In this document: piece after piece, positions 51,757 through 60,648 of the stretch | Layout of the letters: every line of letters starts with the position of its first letter | Position numbering within the stretch: position 1 is the first letter of the stretch | DNA from: Beijerinckiaceae bacterium | GTDB taxonomy: Bacteria; Pseudomonadota; Alphaproteobacteria; Rhizobiales; Beijerinckiaceae | NCBI GenBank assembly: GCA_021324915.1 | Contig: JAJPIC010000028.1 | Coordinates: forward strand, 1 to 64,000 | Reading direction: 5' to 3' | DNA length: 64,000 bases | The notes under the pieces: generated by a model | Databases searched by the model: none | What the model was told of the DNA's origin: nothing | What the model saw: only the letters and a program-made list of their open reading frames with translations | Translations under genes and position numbers: made by a program

Positions 51757-52338
51757 TTGTTCAACAAGCTCTACCAATGGACGATCTCGCTGGCCGAGAG
51801 CCGGCATGCGCCTTGGGCGCTCGGCCTCGTGGCCTTTGCCGAAAGCTCGTTCTTTCCGATTCCGCCCGATGCGATCCTCGTGCCCATGTCGCTGGCGAAG
51901 CCGAAGCGGGCGCTCTTCTATGCGCTGATCTGCACCTTAGCTTCCGTTGCCGGCGGTTTGCTCGGCTATGCAATCGGCGCATTACTCTTTCAGACGGTCG
52001 GCAAATGGCTGATCAATCTTTACGGCTATGGGCCGCGCGTCGCGGAAGTGCGCGCCGTCTATGCGCATTGGGGCTGGGCTTTTATCCTGATCAAGGGCTT
52101 GACGCCGATTCCATTCAAGATCGTGACGATCACCAGTGGATTGCTCGCCTATAGTCTGCCGCTCTTCATCATTTTCTCGCTGATCACGCGCGGGGCGCGT
52201 TTCTTTCTCGTGGCGGCGCTGCTCAATCGCTATGGCCAGCCGATCGGCGCGGCGCTCGAAAAATATTTCGGCTATTTCCTGATCGTCCTCGCCGCCGCGA
52301 TCGTGATCGGCTTCTGGATCGGAACGCATTGGATGTGA
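51757..52338 (+). CDS. YqaA-like (DedA/SNARE-associated family) membrane protein
   Basis: 193 residues from a TTG at 51757; relatives begin at this LFNKLYQWTISLA segment. Family blocks: WALGLVAFAESSFFPIPPDAILVPM, ALICTLASVAGGLLGYAIGALLF, WAFILIKGLTPIPFKIVTITSGLL and a C-terminal anchor. DedA/VTT proteins take part in membrane lipid turnover such as C55-P or PE flipping; YqaA-type function is unassigned. The start is unusual (TTG) and no ATG is near. It ends just before dsbB and is probably co-transcribed. Confidence 0.82.
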   Translation: MFNKLYQWTISLAESRHAPWALGLVAFAESSFFPIPPDAILVPMSLAKPKRALFYALICTLASVAGGLLGYAIGALLFQTVGKWLINLYGYGPRVAEVRAVYAHWGWAFILIKGLTPIPFKIVTITSGLLAYSLPLFIIFSLITRGARFFLVAALLNRYGQPIGAALEKYFGYFLIVLAAAIVIGFWIGTHWM

Positions 52339-52340
52339 GC

Positions 52341-52835
52341 ATGGCGCGCGTCGAAGTCCTGCGTATCGCGATTGCGATCTTCTTCATCGCGGCGGCGACG
52401 ATCGCCGGCGCCTTCGCGTTTCAGGCTTCGGGCTATATCCCCTGCGAGCTCTGCCTCAAGGAGCGCATTCCCTATTACGCCGGCATGGGACTGGCGCTCA
52501 TCGCAATCCTGCTCGCAATTCGCGGCCCGCGCGCGCTCTTGCCTGCGTGCTTCGGCATTTTGTTCTTGGTCTTCGCGGCCGGCACCGCGCTCGGCGTCTA
52601 TCATTCAGGGATCGAATGGGGCTTCTGGCCGGGGCCGGCCGATTGCACCGGCAGCATGAGCAAAGCAAGCTCCATGCAGGAATTCCTGCATCAGTTGAAT
52701 ACGATCAAGGTCGTGCGCTGCGACGCCGCCGCGATCCGGATTCTCGGTCTTTCGCTGGCGGGCTGGAACGCCGTGATTTCGGTCGTCCTTGCGGGGCTCG
52801 CGGCGTTCGGGATCGCGCGATCGCGCAATCTTTGA
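52341..52835 (+). CDS. Disulfide bond formation protein B (DsbB)
   Basis: 164 residues from the ATG at 52341 (a GTG two codons earlier overlaps the previous stop). Four transmembrane helices. The first periplasmic loop has the redox pair C35/C38 (IPCELCLKERIPYY) and the second has C102 and C127 (ADCTGS, VVRCDA). This is the DsbB/DsbI layout that passes electrons from DsbA to quinone. Short loop spacing and the alphaproteobacterial context fit DsbB; DsbA is not in the window. Confidence 0.88.
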   Translation: MARVEVLRIAIAIFFIAAATIAGAFAFQASGYIPCELCLKERIPYYAGMGLALIAILLAIRGPRALLPACFGILFLVFAAGTALGVYHSGIEWGFWPGPADCTGSMSKASSMQEFLHQLNTIKVVRCDAAAIRILGLSLAGWNAVISVVLAGLAAFGIARSRNL

Positions 52836-52838
52836 GGC

Positions 52839-54032
52839 TCACGCCTCGGCCGCCAGTCTTGCCCTTGCCCGCAGCTTCTCCGTCTCGCTCTTCAACTGCC
52901 CGCAGGCGGCAAGAATGTCGCGTCCGCGCGGCGTGCGCACCGGGCTCGCGTAGCCCGCATTGAAGACAATTTCGGAAAAGGCCTCGATCTTATCCCAATC
53001 CGAACATTCGAATTCGGTGCCCGGCCAGGGATTGAATGGGATGAGATTGATCTTCGCCGGAATGCCCTTGAGCAGGCGCACGAGCTCGCGCGCCTCGGCC
53101 GGCGAATCATTGACGCCTTTCAGCATCACATATTCGAAAGTGATGCGCCGCGCATTCGAGGCGCCTGGATAGGCGCGGCAGGCAGCAAGCAGATCTTTCA
53201 GCGGATATTTCTTGTTGAGCGGCACCAGAGTGTCGCGCAAGTCGTCGCGCACGGCATGCAGCGAGATCGCGAGCATCGAACCGGCTTCTCTGCCTAGAGC
53301 CGCGATCTGCGGCACGACGCCGGCGGTCGAGACGGTGATGCGGCGCTTCGAGATCGATAGGCCTTCGCCGTCGGCCAGCACACCGACCGCATCGCGCACG
53401 TTCTCAAAATTGAAGAGCGGCTCGCCCATGCCCATGAAAACGACATTGGTGATCGGGCGCGTGTCGCCGCTCGGCAATAGGCCGTCCGTCGGCGCAATGC
53501 GGCCGGGGAAATCGCCGAGCCGCTCGCGCGCGACGACGAGCTGGCCGACGATCTCGGCAGTCGAAAGATTGCGGACGAGGCGCTGCGTGCCGGTATGACA
53601 GAAAGCGCAGGTGAGCGTGCAGCCGACCTGGCTCGAAATGCAGAGCGTGCCGCGGTCGCTCTCCGGGATATAGACGCATTCGATTTCGGCGCCTTTGTCC
53701 TGCCCTATGGGCGCGAAACGCAGCAGCCACTTGCGCGTCCCGTCTTGCGAGACCTGCTCGGCGACGACCTCGGGCCGTGCCAGGCTGTAATGCGCGGCGA
53801 GTTCGCTGCGCAGCGCCTTGCCGATATTGAGCATCTGATCGAAGCCGGTCGCGCCCTGGAAATAGATCCAATGCCAGAGCTGGCCGACGCGCATCCGGAT
53901 CTCGCTCTCTGCTATGCCGCGGCCGCGCAAAATCGCAGCGAGCTCGGCGCGCGTTGCGCCGACCAGCGAGGCAAGCCCGGGCTTGACGTCACAATCCGGC
54001 CGCAGAACCGGTGAGGATGGCTGAAGATTCAT
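52839..54032 (-). CDS. rlmN: 23S rRNA (adenine2503-C2)-methyltransferase RlmN
   Basis: 397 residues. The radical SAM cluster motif is C138-x3-C142-x2-C145 ([11 protein letters not shown]), preceded by the N-terminal HhH-like domain with [28 protein letters not shown] is the family motif, followed by [10 protein letters not shown] and SLHA. The C-terminal substrate Cys lies in AACGQLKSE. RlmN methylates A2503 of 23S rRNA and A37 of some tRNAs. It converges with dsbB, three bases between stops. Confidence 0.95.
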   Translation of the reverse strand: MNLQPSSPVLRPDCDVKPGLASLVGATRAELAAILRGRGIAESEIRMRVGQLWHWIYFQGATGFDQMLNIGKALRSELAAHYSLARPEVVAEQVSQDGTRKWLLRFAPIGQDKGAEIECVYIPESDRGTLCISSQVGCTLTCAFCHTGTQRLVRNLSTAEIVGQLVVARERLGDFPGRIAPTDGLLPSGDTRPITNVVFMGMGEPLFNFENVRDAVGVLADGEGLSISKRRITVSTAGVVPQIAALGREAGSMLAISLHAVRDDLRDTLVPLNKKYPLKDLLAACRAYPGASNARRITFEYVMLKGVNDSPAEARELVRLLKGIPAKINLIPFNPWPGTEFECSDWDKIEAFSEIVFNAGYASPVRTPRGRDILAACGQLKSETEKLRARARLAAEA

Positions 54033-54123
54033 CGGCGGTTTCTATCACGTTCCACCGTCATTCTCCAGGAGAGTCCAAGAGACCTTCCGAGAGATCTCCA
54101 AAGATACGGCAGAGAGGAATTCC

Positions 54124-54843
54124 ATGCGCAAAAGCGTTCTTCCGATCCTTGTTCTGTTGGGGCTTGCCCCTGATATGGCGTTGGCGCAGGCGGCCTTGAA
54201 GGACTCCGTGCCGCATATCACCGTCACCGGTCACGCCAGCATGGAAGTCGTGCCGGATATCGCCATCCTCTCTCTGGCGGTCGTCACCGAGAAGCCGACG
54301 GCGGACGCGGCGGCGGCCGAGAATGCGAGGGCGGCGCAGACGCTCATCGCCGCCGTCAAGGCGCAAGGGATCGACGCACGCGATATCCAGACTCAATCGG
54401 TGGCGCTGTCGCCGGACTACGAGGAGATGAACGATGCGACGCGGACGAAACCCGTCCTGCGGGGCTATGTCGCCCGCAATATGATCGCGGTGCGCGTCCA
54501 TGCGATCGATAAGGCCGGTACGCTTGCGAGCCGGCTCATCGATGCCGGCGCCAATGAGCTCGAGGACGTGAGCTTCGCTTACGAGCACGAAGCCGAAGCC
54601 TATGGCAAGCTCCGCGACGAAGCCATGCGCGACGCCCAGCGCCGGGCCAAGGATTATCTGCCGTCCATCGGCTTGAGCCTTGGACGTGTTCTTGAAATCG
54701 CCCCGCTCGCCGGCGGCGAGACGCGCACCAACATGGCCTTCGCCGCGGCGCCGCGGGCGCGCGCGGCCGAAGCCATTCCGCTGGAGCCCGGCACGCTCAC
54801 CTTGCAGACCGACGTGCAAGTCACGTTCGAACTGACGCACTAG
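54124..54843 (+). CDS. SIMPL-domain (DUF541) periplasmic protein
   Basis: 239 residues with an N-terminal signal peptide (KSVLPILVLLGLAPDMALAQA). The DUF541 core follows: ITVTGHASMEVVPDIAILSLAVVTEKPTADAAAAENARAAQ, ARDIQTQSVALSPDYE, GYVARNMIAVRVHAIDKAG and AMRDAQRRAKDYLPSIGLSLGRVLEI. SIMPL proteins are often induced by oxidative stress (E. coli YggE) and form channel-like oligomers. AGAGAGGAA precedes the ATG. It is divergent from rlmN. Confidence 0.88.
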   Translation: MRKSVLPILVLLGLAPDMALAQAALKDSVPHITVTGHASMEVVPDIAILSLAVVTEKPTADAAAAENARAAQTLIAAVKAQGIDARDIQTQSVALSPDYEEMNDATRTKPVLRGYVARNMIAVRVHAIDKAGTLASRLIDAGANELEDVSFAYEHEAEAYGKLRDEAMRDAQRRAKDYLPSIGLSLGRVLEIAPLAGGETRTNMAFAAAPRARAAEAIPLEPGTLTLQTDVQVTFELTH

Positions 54844-54855
54844 ATCCCGATGCTT

Positions 54856-54953
54856 TTGGATCGAATCGATCCAAGAGGATGAACCTGATCCGATTCTGAA
54901 GCCTTGGAGCGGGTTTGCGCGAAAAACCGGTGTCCACTTTTCGCATCCCGCTC
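54856..54953. repeat. Composite of two palindromic elements after the SIMPL gene
   Basis: First, TTGGATCGA-A-TCGATCCAA (54856-54874), a perfect 9-bp dyad within a GGATGAACCTGATCC context. Second, GAGCGGG...CCCGCTC with an internal GAAAAACCGGTGTCCACTTTTCGC (54907-54953), a diverged relative of the elements at 51505-51670. The same two kinds sit side by side at 60448-60531. The second element ends on the stop codon of the following leftward gene. Confidence 0.7.
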
Positions 54954-55831
54954 TAATCCGGCTTCTTTTCTTCCGTGCCCAGCGCGTCGGCGAGCCGCAT
55001 GCGCGCGGCTCCGGGTCGCAGCGGCTTCTGCTGGCTTTCATGCGGCGCCCAGCCGGAAAGAAAGATCAGCTCGAAGGTCGCGCGCAGTCGCCCGTCGGGG
55101 TCTGCATTGTCGCGTGCATAGATCTCTGCGGCGCGCAGGAAGATCTGCCGCCGCGTCGGCCTGCGCGATCGCTCTATAAGGGTGTTCGTGGCGCCCATGG
55201 CGTGCAGGTCGGCAAGCAGCGCGAACATATGCCGATAGCGCACGATCACGGGCTCGACGTCCGTCACGGGCAAAGCGAAACCTGCCCTTTGCAACAGGCT
55301 GCCCATGTCGCGCATGTCGGCAAAAGGCGCGATTCGCGGCGAGATCCCGCCCGTAATTTCGCTCTCTGCGGCGGCGAGCGCTTGGCGCAATTCCCTCAGC
55401 GTGTTCCCGCCGACGAGACAGGCAAGAAACAGCCCGTCGGGACGCAGCGAGCTTCGGATCTGCGCCAGCGCGCCCGGCAGATCATTGACGTTTTGCAAGG
55501 CAAGCAGCGAGAGGGCGAGGTCGAAAGCTTCCGGCCTGAAGGGCAAAAGCTCCTCCTCGCCTACGAGCTGCAGGAGACCGGAAGGACTTGATGATTCCAG
55601 GAAAGGCGCAAGCCGGGTCACCAAAACACCGGGCTGAGCAAGCCGCACGGCGAGGCGTTGAGAAGGCGTGCCGATATCGGCGATGGACGTGAATTTTCGT
55701 TTCACCACGGAGAGACGGTCGAGGATTTCCGCCATCGCCCGGTCGAGCAGGAAGAGCGCCGGGCCGGCAGCAGCGGCACGCGCGAGCCTGCGGCGCTGCA
55801 AGGGGCGATCAAAGATCAGGAAATCGGGCAT
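54953..55831 (-). CDS. SAM-dependent methyltransferase, BioC/NDUFAF5-like
   Basis: 292 residues from the ATG at 55831, chosen for GAGGAG three bases upstream and the family start MPDFLIFDRPLQRRRLARA. The class I fold is seen in SIADIGTPSQRLAVRL (motif I, lacking the usual GxGxG), then FDLALSLLALQNVNDLPGALAQIRSSLRPDGLFLACLVGGNTL. The diverged motif I and the arginine-rich C-terminus resemble NDUFAF5, which hydroxylates rather than methylates a complex I subunit. It is divergent from comF, as in many Hyphomicrobiales. The exact reaction is unknown. Confidence 0.82.
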   Translation of the reverse strand: MPDFLIFDRPLQRRRLARAAAAGPALFLLDRAMAEILDRLSVVKRKFTSIADIGTPSQRLAVRLAQPGVLVTRLAPFLESSSPSGLLQLVGEEELLPFRPEAFDLALSLLALQNVNDLPGALAQIRSSLRPDGLFLACLVGGNTLRELRQALAAAESEITGGISPRIAPFADMRDMGSLLQRAGFALPVTDVEPVIVRYRHMFALLADLHAMGATNTLIERSRRPTRRQIFLRAAEIYARDNADPDGRLRATFELIFLSGWAPHESQQKPLRPGAARMRLADALGTEEKKPD

Positions 55832-55883
55832 GCGCTCCTCGATCGGAGGGATCACCATATCGGCAATCCGGCAAACCTGCTCT

Positions 55884-56720
55884 ATGCTCTCTTGGATGGT
55901 CTCAGAGGTCGATCTCTCCCAAGGTCCCATCGTCCCGGTTCCGCCGCTCGAGCGGGTGCGGGAAGCCGGTCGCCTCCTTTGCGATTCGGCCGGCCGGCTC
56001 TGCGGCATCGCTCTCGATCTTGTCTTTCCGCCCGCGTGCCTCGCCTGCCGCAAGGCGACGGCCGGGCACGACGCACTTTGCCCGGCATGCTGGGGCCGGA
56101 TCAGTTTCATCGAGCGGCCCTATTGCGAAAGGCTCGGGACGCCTTTTCCCTATGATCTCGGGATGGAGGGGCTCCATTCGCCGGAAGCGATCGCCGATCC
56201 CCCGGTTTATGGCCGCGCCCGCGCCGTGGCCCGTTTCGAGGAAGGCCCCGTCCGCACGCTGGTACACCGTCTCAAATATAACGACCGGATGGAGCTTGCA
56301 CGGCCTCTGGGGCTCTGGATGGCGCGAGCCGGGCGCGAAATCCTCGCCGAGGCCGACCTTCTCGTTCCAGTGCCCCTGCATCGCCGGCGGCTGATTTGGC
56401 GCCGCTTCAATCAGGCCAATGCCTTGGCGATCTCGGTGGCGCAGATGTGCGACAAATCGGTCGATCCCTTCGCCCTCGTCCGCGTGAAGCCGACGGCGCC
56501 GCAAGTCGGTCTCACGCGCGCGCAGCGCGCCACCAACGTGCAAGGCGCCTTCGCGGTACCCGAAGAGGCGCGGCTTGCCGTCGAAGGGCGCGCCATTGTT
56601 CTCGTCGATGACGTCATGACGAGCGGCGCGACCCTCAATGCGGCGGCCCGCGCCTTGCTCCGCGCCGGCGCCAAGCGCGTCGATGTGCTCGTCTTCGCGC
56701 GGGTTGTGACAGGCGCGTGA
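55884..56720 (+). CDS. ComF-family phosphoribosyltransferase-like protein
   Basis: 278 residues from the ATG at 55884; an ATG at 55896 is an alternative. An N-terminal zinc finger is seen in VFPPACLACRK and ALCPACWG. The PRTase domain has LKYNDRMELARPL, the RRFNQANALA segment and the PRPP loop IVLVDDVMTSGATL. ComF proteins take part in DNA uptake or processing in competent bacteria and are conserved even where competence is unknown. It lies upstream of grxC on the same strand. Confidence 0.88.
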   Translation: MLSWMVSEVDLSQGPIVPVPPLERVREAGRLLCDSAGRLCGIALDLVFPPACLACRKATAGHDALCPACWGRISFIERPYCERLGTPFPYDLGMEGLHSPEAIADPPVYGRARAVARFEEGPVRTLVHRLKYNDRMELARPLGLWMARAGREILAEADLLVPVPLHRRRLIWRRFNQANALAISVAQMCDKSVDPFALVRVKPTAPQVGLTRAQRATNVQGAFAVPEEARLAVEGRAIVLVDDVMTSGATLNAAARALLRAGAKRVDVLVFARVVTGA

Positions 56721-56756
56721 ATGCCCATATAGTCGCGATATCCTCGCGAGTCGCCG

Positions 56757-57032
56757 ATGTCCGAGCTACCGGAAATCACCATCTATACCACCCGCACCTG
56801 TCCCTACTGCCGGCGGGCCAAGGAGCTCCTCGCGCGCCGCGGGCTGGCGTTCCACGAAATTCCGGTCGATGGAGATTTCGAAGCGCGCGCTCTTATGACG
56901 AAGCGGGCGCATGGGCGCAGCACGGTTCCGCAGATCTTTTTCGGCGACCGGCATATCGGCGGTTGCGACGACCTCTATGAGCTGCACGCGAGCGGCGAGC
57001 TGGACGTGCTCCTTTCAGATCGCGCGCAATGA
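56757..57032 (+). CDS. grxC: Glutaredoxin 3 (GrxC)
   Basis: 91 residues. The dithiol active site is C15-P-Y-C18 (TCPYCRRAKELL). The glutathione-binding TVP segment is in RSTVPQIFFGDRHIGGCDDLYEL. It reduces disulfides with glutathione. Length and motif spacing are typical of GrxC. Its stop overlaps the DUF1178 start by four bases (ATGA), so translation is coupled. Confidence 0.95.
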   Translation: MSELPEITIYTTRTCPYCRRAKELLARRGLAFHEIPVDGDFEARALMTKRAHGRSTVPQIFFGDRHIGGCDDLYELHASGELDVLLSDRAQ

Positions 57033-57442
57033 TCAAATATTCTTTGAAATGCCGCGGCGGGCACGAGTTCGAGAGCTGGTTCGCGAGCGCGGCAAGTTTC
57101 GAGGATCAGGTGACGCAAGGGCGCATCATCTGTCCTAATTGTGAGACGTCCGACGTGAGCAAGGCGATCATGGCCCCGGCTTTGGCGCATACGTACGAGG
57201 CCGGAACCGCGCTCGCAGATAAAAGGCAAATGCTTGCCGAGCTGCGCGCCTTCCGCCATTACGTTTTGGCGGTCGCTGAAGACGTCGGGCGCCGTTTCCC
57301 GCAGGAGGCGCGCAAGATCGCCGAAGGGGAGGGGGAGGACCGGCCGATCCGCGGCCAAGCCTCGGCCGAGGAGGCAAAGCAACTCCTCGATGAGGGGATC
57401 CACATTCTGCCGATCCCGCTTCTACCTGAAGATTTCAATTAG
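57029..57442 (+). CDS. DUF1178 family protein
   Basis: 137 residues. A short zinc-ribbon-like N-terminus (MIKYSLKCRGGHEFESWF, IICPNCETSDVSKAIMAP) is followed by a helical part with FRHYVLAVAEDVGRRFPQEARKIAEGEGEDRPIRGQAS and EEAKQLLDEGIHILPIPLLPED. This is the DUF1178 pattern. Function is unknown. It is always found next to grxC in alphaproteobacteria, and here the two overlap. Confidence 0.88.
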   Translation: MIKYSLKCRGGHEFESWFASAASFEDQVTQGRIICPNCETSDVSKAIMAPALAHTYEAGTALADKRQMLAELRAFRHYVLAVAEDVGRRFPQEARKIAEGEGEDRPIRGQASAEEAKQLLDEGIHILPIPLLPEDFN

Positions 57443-57589
57443 GCTCGTGGTCGCGGAGCCTCACCAATCTCAGAGGGGAAGCCAAGACTAGCGTGCCATG
57501 GCAATTCGACGTGTTGCCTGCCGCCTCAATCCAGTCTCGCGCAAGCCGATACGGCGCATTCTGCCGCGAGGCTCCACGAATCTCGTCTC

Positions 57590-59515
57590 ATGGCTCCAGT
57601 CTCAAATCTTGCGAGTGCCGAGCGTCCGCCACATTCGACGCTCCCCTTTTCCGACGCCCTCTTCGACGCCGCGCTCAATGCCGCTGCTGAGGATCTGCGT
57701 GGCGGCCGTCCCGTTTTGGCGCGCGACAGGCTCGCGGCCTTCGATCCGGCGCTCGGCAAGAGCCTCGAACGGTGCCAGCTCGCCGGATTGATCCTCATCG
57801 GCACGAAGGCTCTGACCGAGGCACTCGCCTGGTTCGCCCAGGCGCGGGCGCTCAATCCGGCGCACGCTGGCGCAGCTCGCTTTATGGGCGCCGCACTTCA
57901 GGGGCTCGGCCGCAACGAAGAAGCGCTCAAAGCTTATGACGATGCGCTCCGGCTTGGTCTCATGGATGAGACGGCCTTCTACGACCGCGGACTGGTTCTT
58001 TGCGCGCTCGGCCGCAAGGACGAAGCGATCGCCTCTTTCGACGAGGCTCTAAGGCTCAAACCGGCTTATCCCGAGGCCTTGCGTACCGGCGCGAGCTTGC
58101 TGAGCGAAGCGGGGCTCTTCGAAAGTGCGCTGGAGTTTCTCGAAGAGGCGCTGCGCCTCAAGCCCGAATTCTTCGAAGCCCACCTCGACCGCGGCAATCT
58201 CCTGCGCCAGCTCGATTCGCTGGAAGGCGCGCTCAGGGCCTATTCAGAGGCGCTCGAAATCTTCCCCGGAAATCCCGATCTCTGCAACAACCGCGGCGTG
58301 ACCTTGCAGAATCTCGGCGACCTCGAAGCCGCCCGCGCCTCTTTCGATCTTGCGCTTGCTTCCGAGCCGCGATTTCCGGAGGCCCTCTTCAACCTTGGGA
58401 CGCTCCTCCTCAAGCTCGCCTCTCCGGAGGAGGCGCTGGCCTTGTTCGATAGGGCGCTCGCTGTCTCGCCCGATCACGTCGCAGCCTTCGTCGGCCGCGG
58501 CGTCGCCTTGAAGGAAATGGGCGAGTTCGATGCGGCCGCCGCCTCTTTCGATGCCGCGCTCGCCCGCGATCCGAATTCCGCTCACGCCAAGAACAATAAG
58601 GGCGCGCTCCAGCTCTTGCGTGGCGATTTCGCCAACGGCTGGGAAGGCTACGAATATCGCTGGATCACAGGCCTGACGCCGAAAGCGAAGCTCGAATTTC
58701 CGATTCCCGAATGGCGCGGCACGCTCGAGAGCGGCGAGAAAGTGATCGTCTACGACGAGCAGGGGTTCGGCGATACGATCCAATTCTGCCGCTATCTGCC
58801 GCTCATCGCCAAGGCCGGCGTCGATCTTACCTTCTTTTGCCGCTCGAGCCTGCTGCGGCTGATGCGCGGGCTCGACATCCGCTGCGTCAACGACCTCGGT
58901 CCGGACGAAAAATTCGACAGCCAGATCGCGCTCGTGAGCCTGCCGCGCGTTTTGAAAACGCGGCTCGACTGCGTCCCTTCCCCCGTGCCCTATCTTTCGC
59001 CCGAACCGGAGCTGGTCGAGACATGGGCAAGGCGTCTGAAGGGCGGCGAATTCAAGATCGGCCTCTGCTGGCATGGCAATCCGGACCTGCGGGCGGATCC
59101 AGGCCGATCGATCCCGCTCGCGCTTTTTAAGCCGCTCGCGCGCGATGGCGTGCGCCTTGTGAGCCTGCAGAGGCGCGACGGGCTCGACGAGCTGAAATCC
59201 GTGCCCTTCGAAATCGAAACGCTTGGTGAGGATTTCGATGCCGGACCTGACGCTTTCGTCGATACCGCAGCGGTGATGCAGAATCTCGATCTCATCGTGA
59301 GCTGCGATACGTCGGTCGCTCATGTCGCCGGCGCCCTCGGCCGGCCGGTTTTCGTCCTTTTGAAACAGGTCCCCGACTGGCGCTGGCTGCTCGAGCGGGA
59401 AGATTCGCCCTGGTATCCGACTATGCGCCTCTTCCGGCAAAAAGCGCGCGACAATTGGAGCGAAGCGATCGCCCGCGTCGGCGCCGCCATCGATCGCATG
59501 CGGAGCCCGCTCTGA
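57590..59515 (+). CDS. TPR-containing protein with GT9-like glycosyltransferase C-terminus
   Basis: 641 residues. About nine tetratricopeptide repeats fill residues 50-345 (LNPAHAGAARFMGAALQGLGRNEEALKAYDDALRLG and similar, with repeat spacing of 34). The C-terminal domain (about 380-640) resembles heptosyltransferase-type GT9 proteins: VYDEQGFGDTIQFCRYLP near its start and FVDTAAVMQNLDLIVSCDTSVAHVAGALGRPVFVLLKQVPDWRW near the end. This fusion is common in alphaproteobacteria, with unknown acceptor. No signal peptide. It may modify a surface or flagellar glycan. Confidence 0.82.
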   Translation: MAPVSNLASAERPPHSTLPFSDALFDAALNAAAEDLRGGRPVLARDRLAAFDPALGKSLERCQLAGLILIGTKALTEALAWFAQARALNPAHAGAARFMGAALQGLGRNEEALKAYDDALRLGLMDETAFYDRGLVLCALGRKDEAIASFDEALRLKPAYPEALRTGASLLSEAGLFESALEFLEEALRLKPEFFEAHLDRGNLLRQLDSLEGALRAYSEALEIFPGNPDLCNNRGVTLQNLGDLEAARASFDLALASEPRFPEALFNLGTLLLKLASPEEALALFDRALAVSPDHVAAFVGRGVALKEMGEFDAAAASFDAALARDPNSAHAKNNKGALQLLRGDFANGWEGYEYRWITGLTPKAKLEFPIPEWRGTLESGEKVIVYDEQGFGDTIQFCRYLPLIAKAGVDLTFFCRSSLLRLMRGLDIRCVNDLGPDEKFDSQIALVSLPRVLKTRLDCVPSPVPYLSPEPELVETWARRLKGGEFKIGLCWHGNPDLRADPGRSIPLALFKPLARDGVRLVSLQRRDGLDELKSVPFEIETLGEDFDAGPDAFVDTAAVMQNLDLIVSCDTSVAHVAGALGRPVFVLLKQVPDWRWLLEREDSPWYPTMRLFRQKARDNWSEAIARVGAAIDRMRSPL

Positions 59516-59661
59516 TAGATTATATCTCAGCAGTCGGCGTGCTTTGCCGCTTCCCTCGGTAGCACCCACCTTCCCGGCCGGAGCGAAGCCAGAGCCGGGA
59601 TCCAGGGCGGCTCCCGGGTCTGCGTCCACTTCGGGGGCTTGTCCCGTGAAGCAAAGTGTCG

Positions 59662-60405
59662 TCAGGCCGAACGCCGCGCGGCCGCGAGAATATAATTCAC
59701 CTCCATATCGCGGCTCTGCCGCCATTCGCCGCCGAGCGGATTAAAGACAATCCCCGTCTGATCGATCACCTCGAGGCTCGCCGCACCGAGCGCTTTTGCA
59801 AGTTCGCGCGGCGTGACGAAATGTTCCCAGCGATGCGTGCCCTTGGGCAGCCAGCGCAGCACATATTCGGCGCCGACGATGGCAAAGAGATAGCTTCTTG
59901 CCGTGCGGTTGATCGTGGCGAGAACGAATAGCCCGCGGGGCCGGACCCATGCCGCGGCCCTTGCCACGAAAGCCTTCACGTCGCGCACGTGCTCCACCAC
60001 TTCCATGGCGAGAACGACATCGAACGCTTCGCCTTCGAGCGCCTCCGCCGTCGTGCAGACATAATTGATCGCGAGCCCCGATTTCTCGGCATGGCGGCGC
60101 GCAACCTCTATATTCGAAGGCGCGGGATCGATGCCGGTCACCTCCGCTCCGAGGCTTGCCAAAGCTTCGGAGAGAATTCCGGCGCCGCAGCCGATATCGA
60201 GGATCTTGAGCCCGGCGAGCGGACGGCCGGCTTGCCGTTCCTGCAGATGCAAATGCCGGGCGAAAAGCTGCTGGAGGTAAGCAACGCGCACCGGATTGAA
60301 TCGATGCAGCGCCCGCATCGGCCCCGCCGGATCCCACCAGTCTTCGGCGAGCCGGTCGAAACGGGCGACCTCTTCCGGATCGATCGTGTCATGTCGCTCG
60401 TTCAT
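59662..60405 (-). CDS. ubiG: Bifunctional ubiquinone O-methyltransferase UbiG
   Basis: 247 residues from the ATG at 60405 with GGAG six bases upstream. It begins IDPEEVARFDRLAEDWWDPAGPMRALHRFNPVRVAYL, a UbiG signature. SAM motif I is LDIGCGAGILSEALA, motif II-like is FDVVLAMEVVEHV, followed by LFVLATINRT and THRWEHFVTPREL. It methylates two hydroxyls in ubiquinone synthesis. Divergent pairing with lysC is conserved in Hyphomicrobiales. Confidence 0.96.
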   Translation of the reverse strand: MNERHDTIDPEEVARFDRLAEDWWDPAGPMRALHRFNPVRVAYLQQLFARHLHLQERQAGRPLAGLKILDIGCGAGILSEALASLGAEVTGIDPAPSNIEVARRHAEKSGLAINYVCTTAEALEGEAFDVVLAMEVVEHVRDVKAFVARAAAWVRPRGLFVLATINRTARSYLFAIVGAEYVLRWLPKGTHRWEHFVTPRELAKALGAASLEVIDQTGIVFNPLGGEWRQSRDMEVNYILAAARRSA

Positions 60406-60447
60406 CGGGAACTCCACTCTGCTATCGATCGGGTCAAAGCGGGATGA

Positions 60448-60531
60448 GTTCGATCGAACCCGATCCGCTCCAGGTCCTCCTTAAGCATGATCTATTTCGG
60501 AAAACCGGTTCCCACTTTTCCGGATCATGCT
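60448..60531. repeat. Composite of two palindromic elements between ubiG and lysC
   Basis: GTTCGATCGAAC (60448-60459) lies in a GGGATGAGTT...CCCGATCC context, next to a complete REP-like element AGCATGATC...GATCATGCT (60484-60531). The latter shares CGGAAAACCGGTTCCCAC with the tandem copies at 51505-51670. It lies in the divergent promoter region of ubiG and lysC. Confidence 0.75.
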
Positions 60532-60648
60532 CCAAAGTGCCGAAATTGACTTGATCCGCCGCTCGTGTATACGCCGCCCATCCCAGCAGCGCGAGCGCTC
60601 CGGTCGCTGTCTCCCGCGCACGATTGTCGAGTTTGGAAAGCCGGACCC

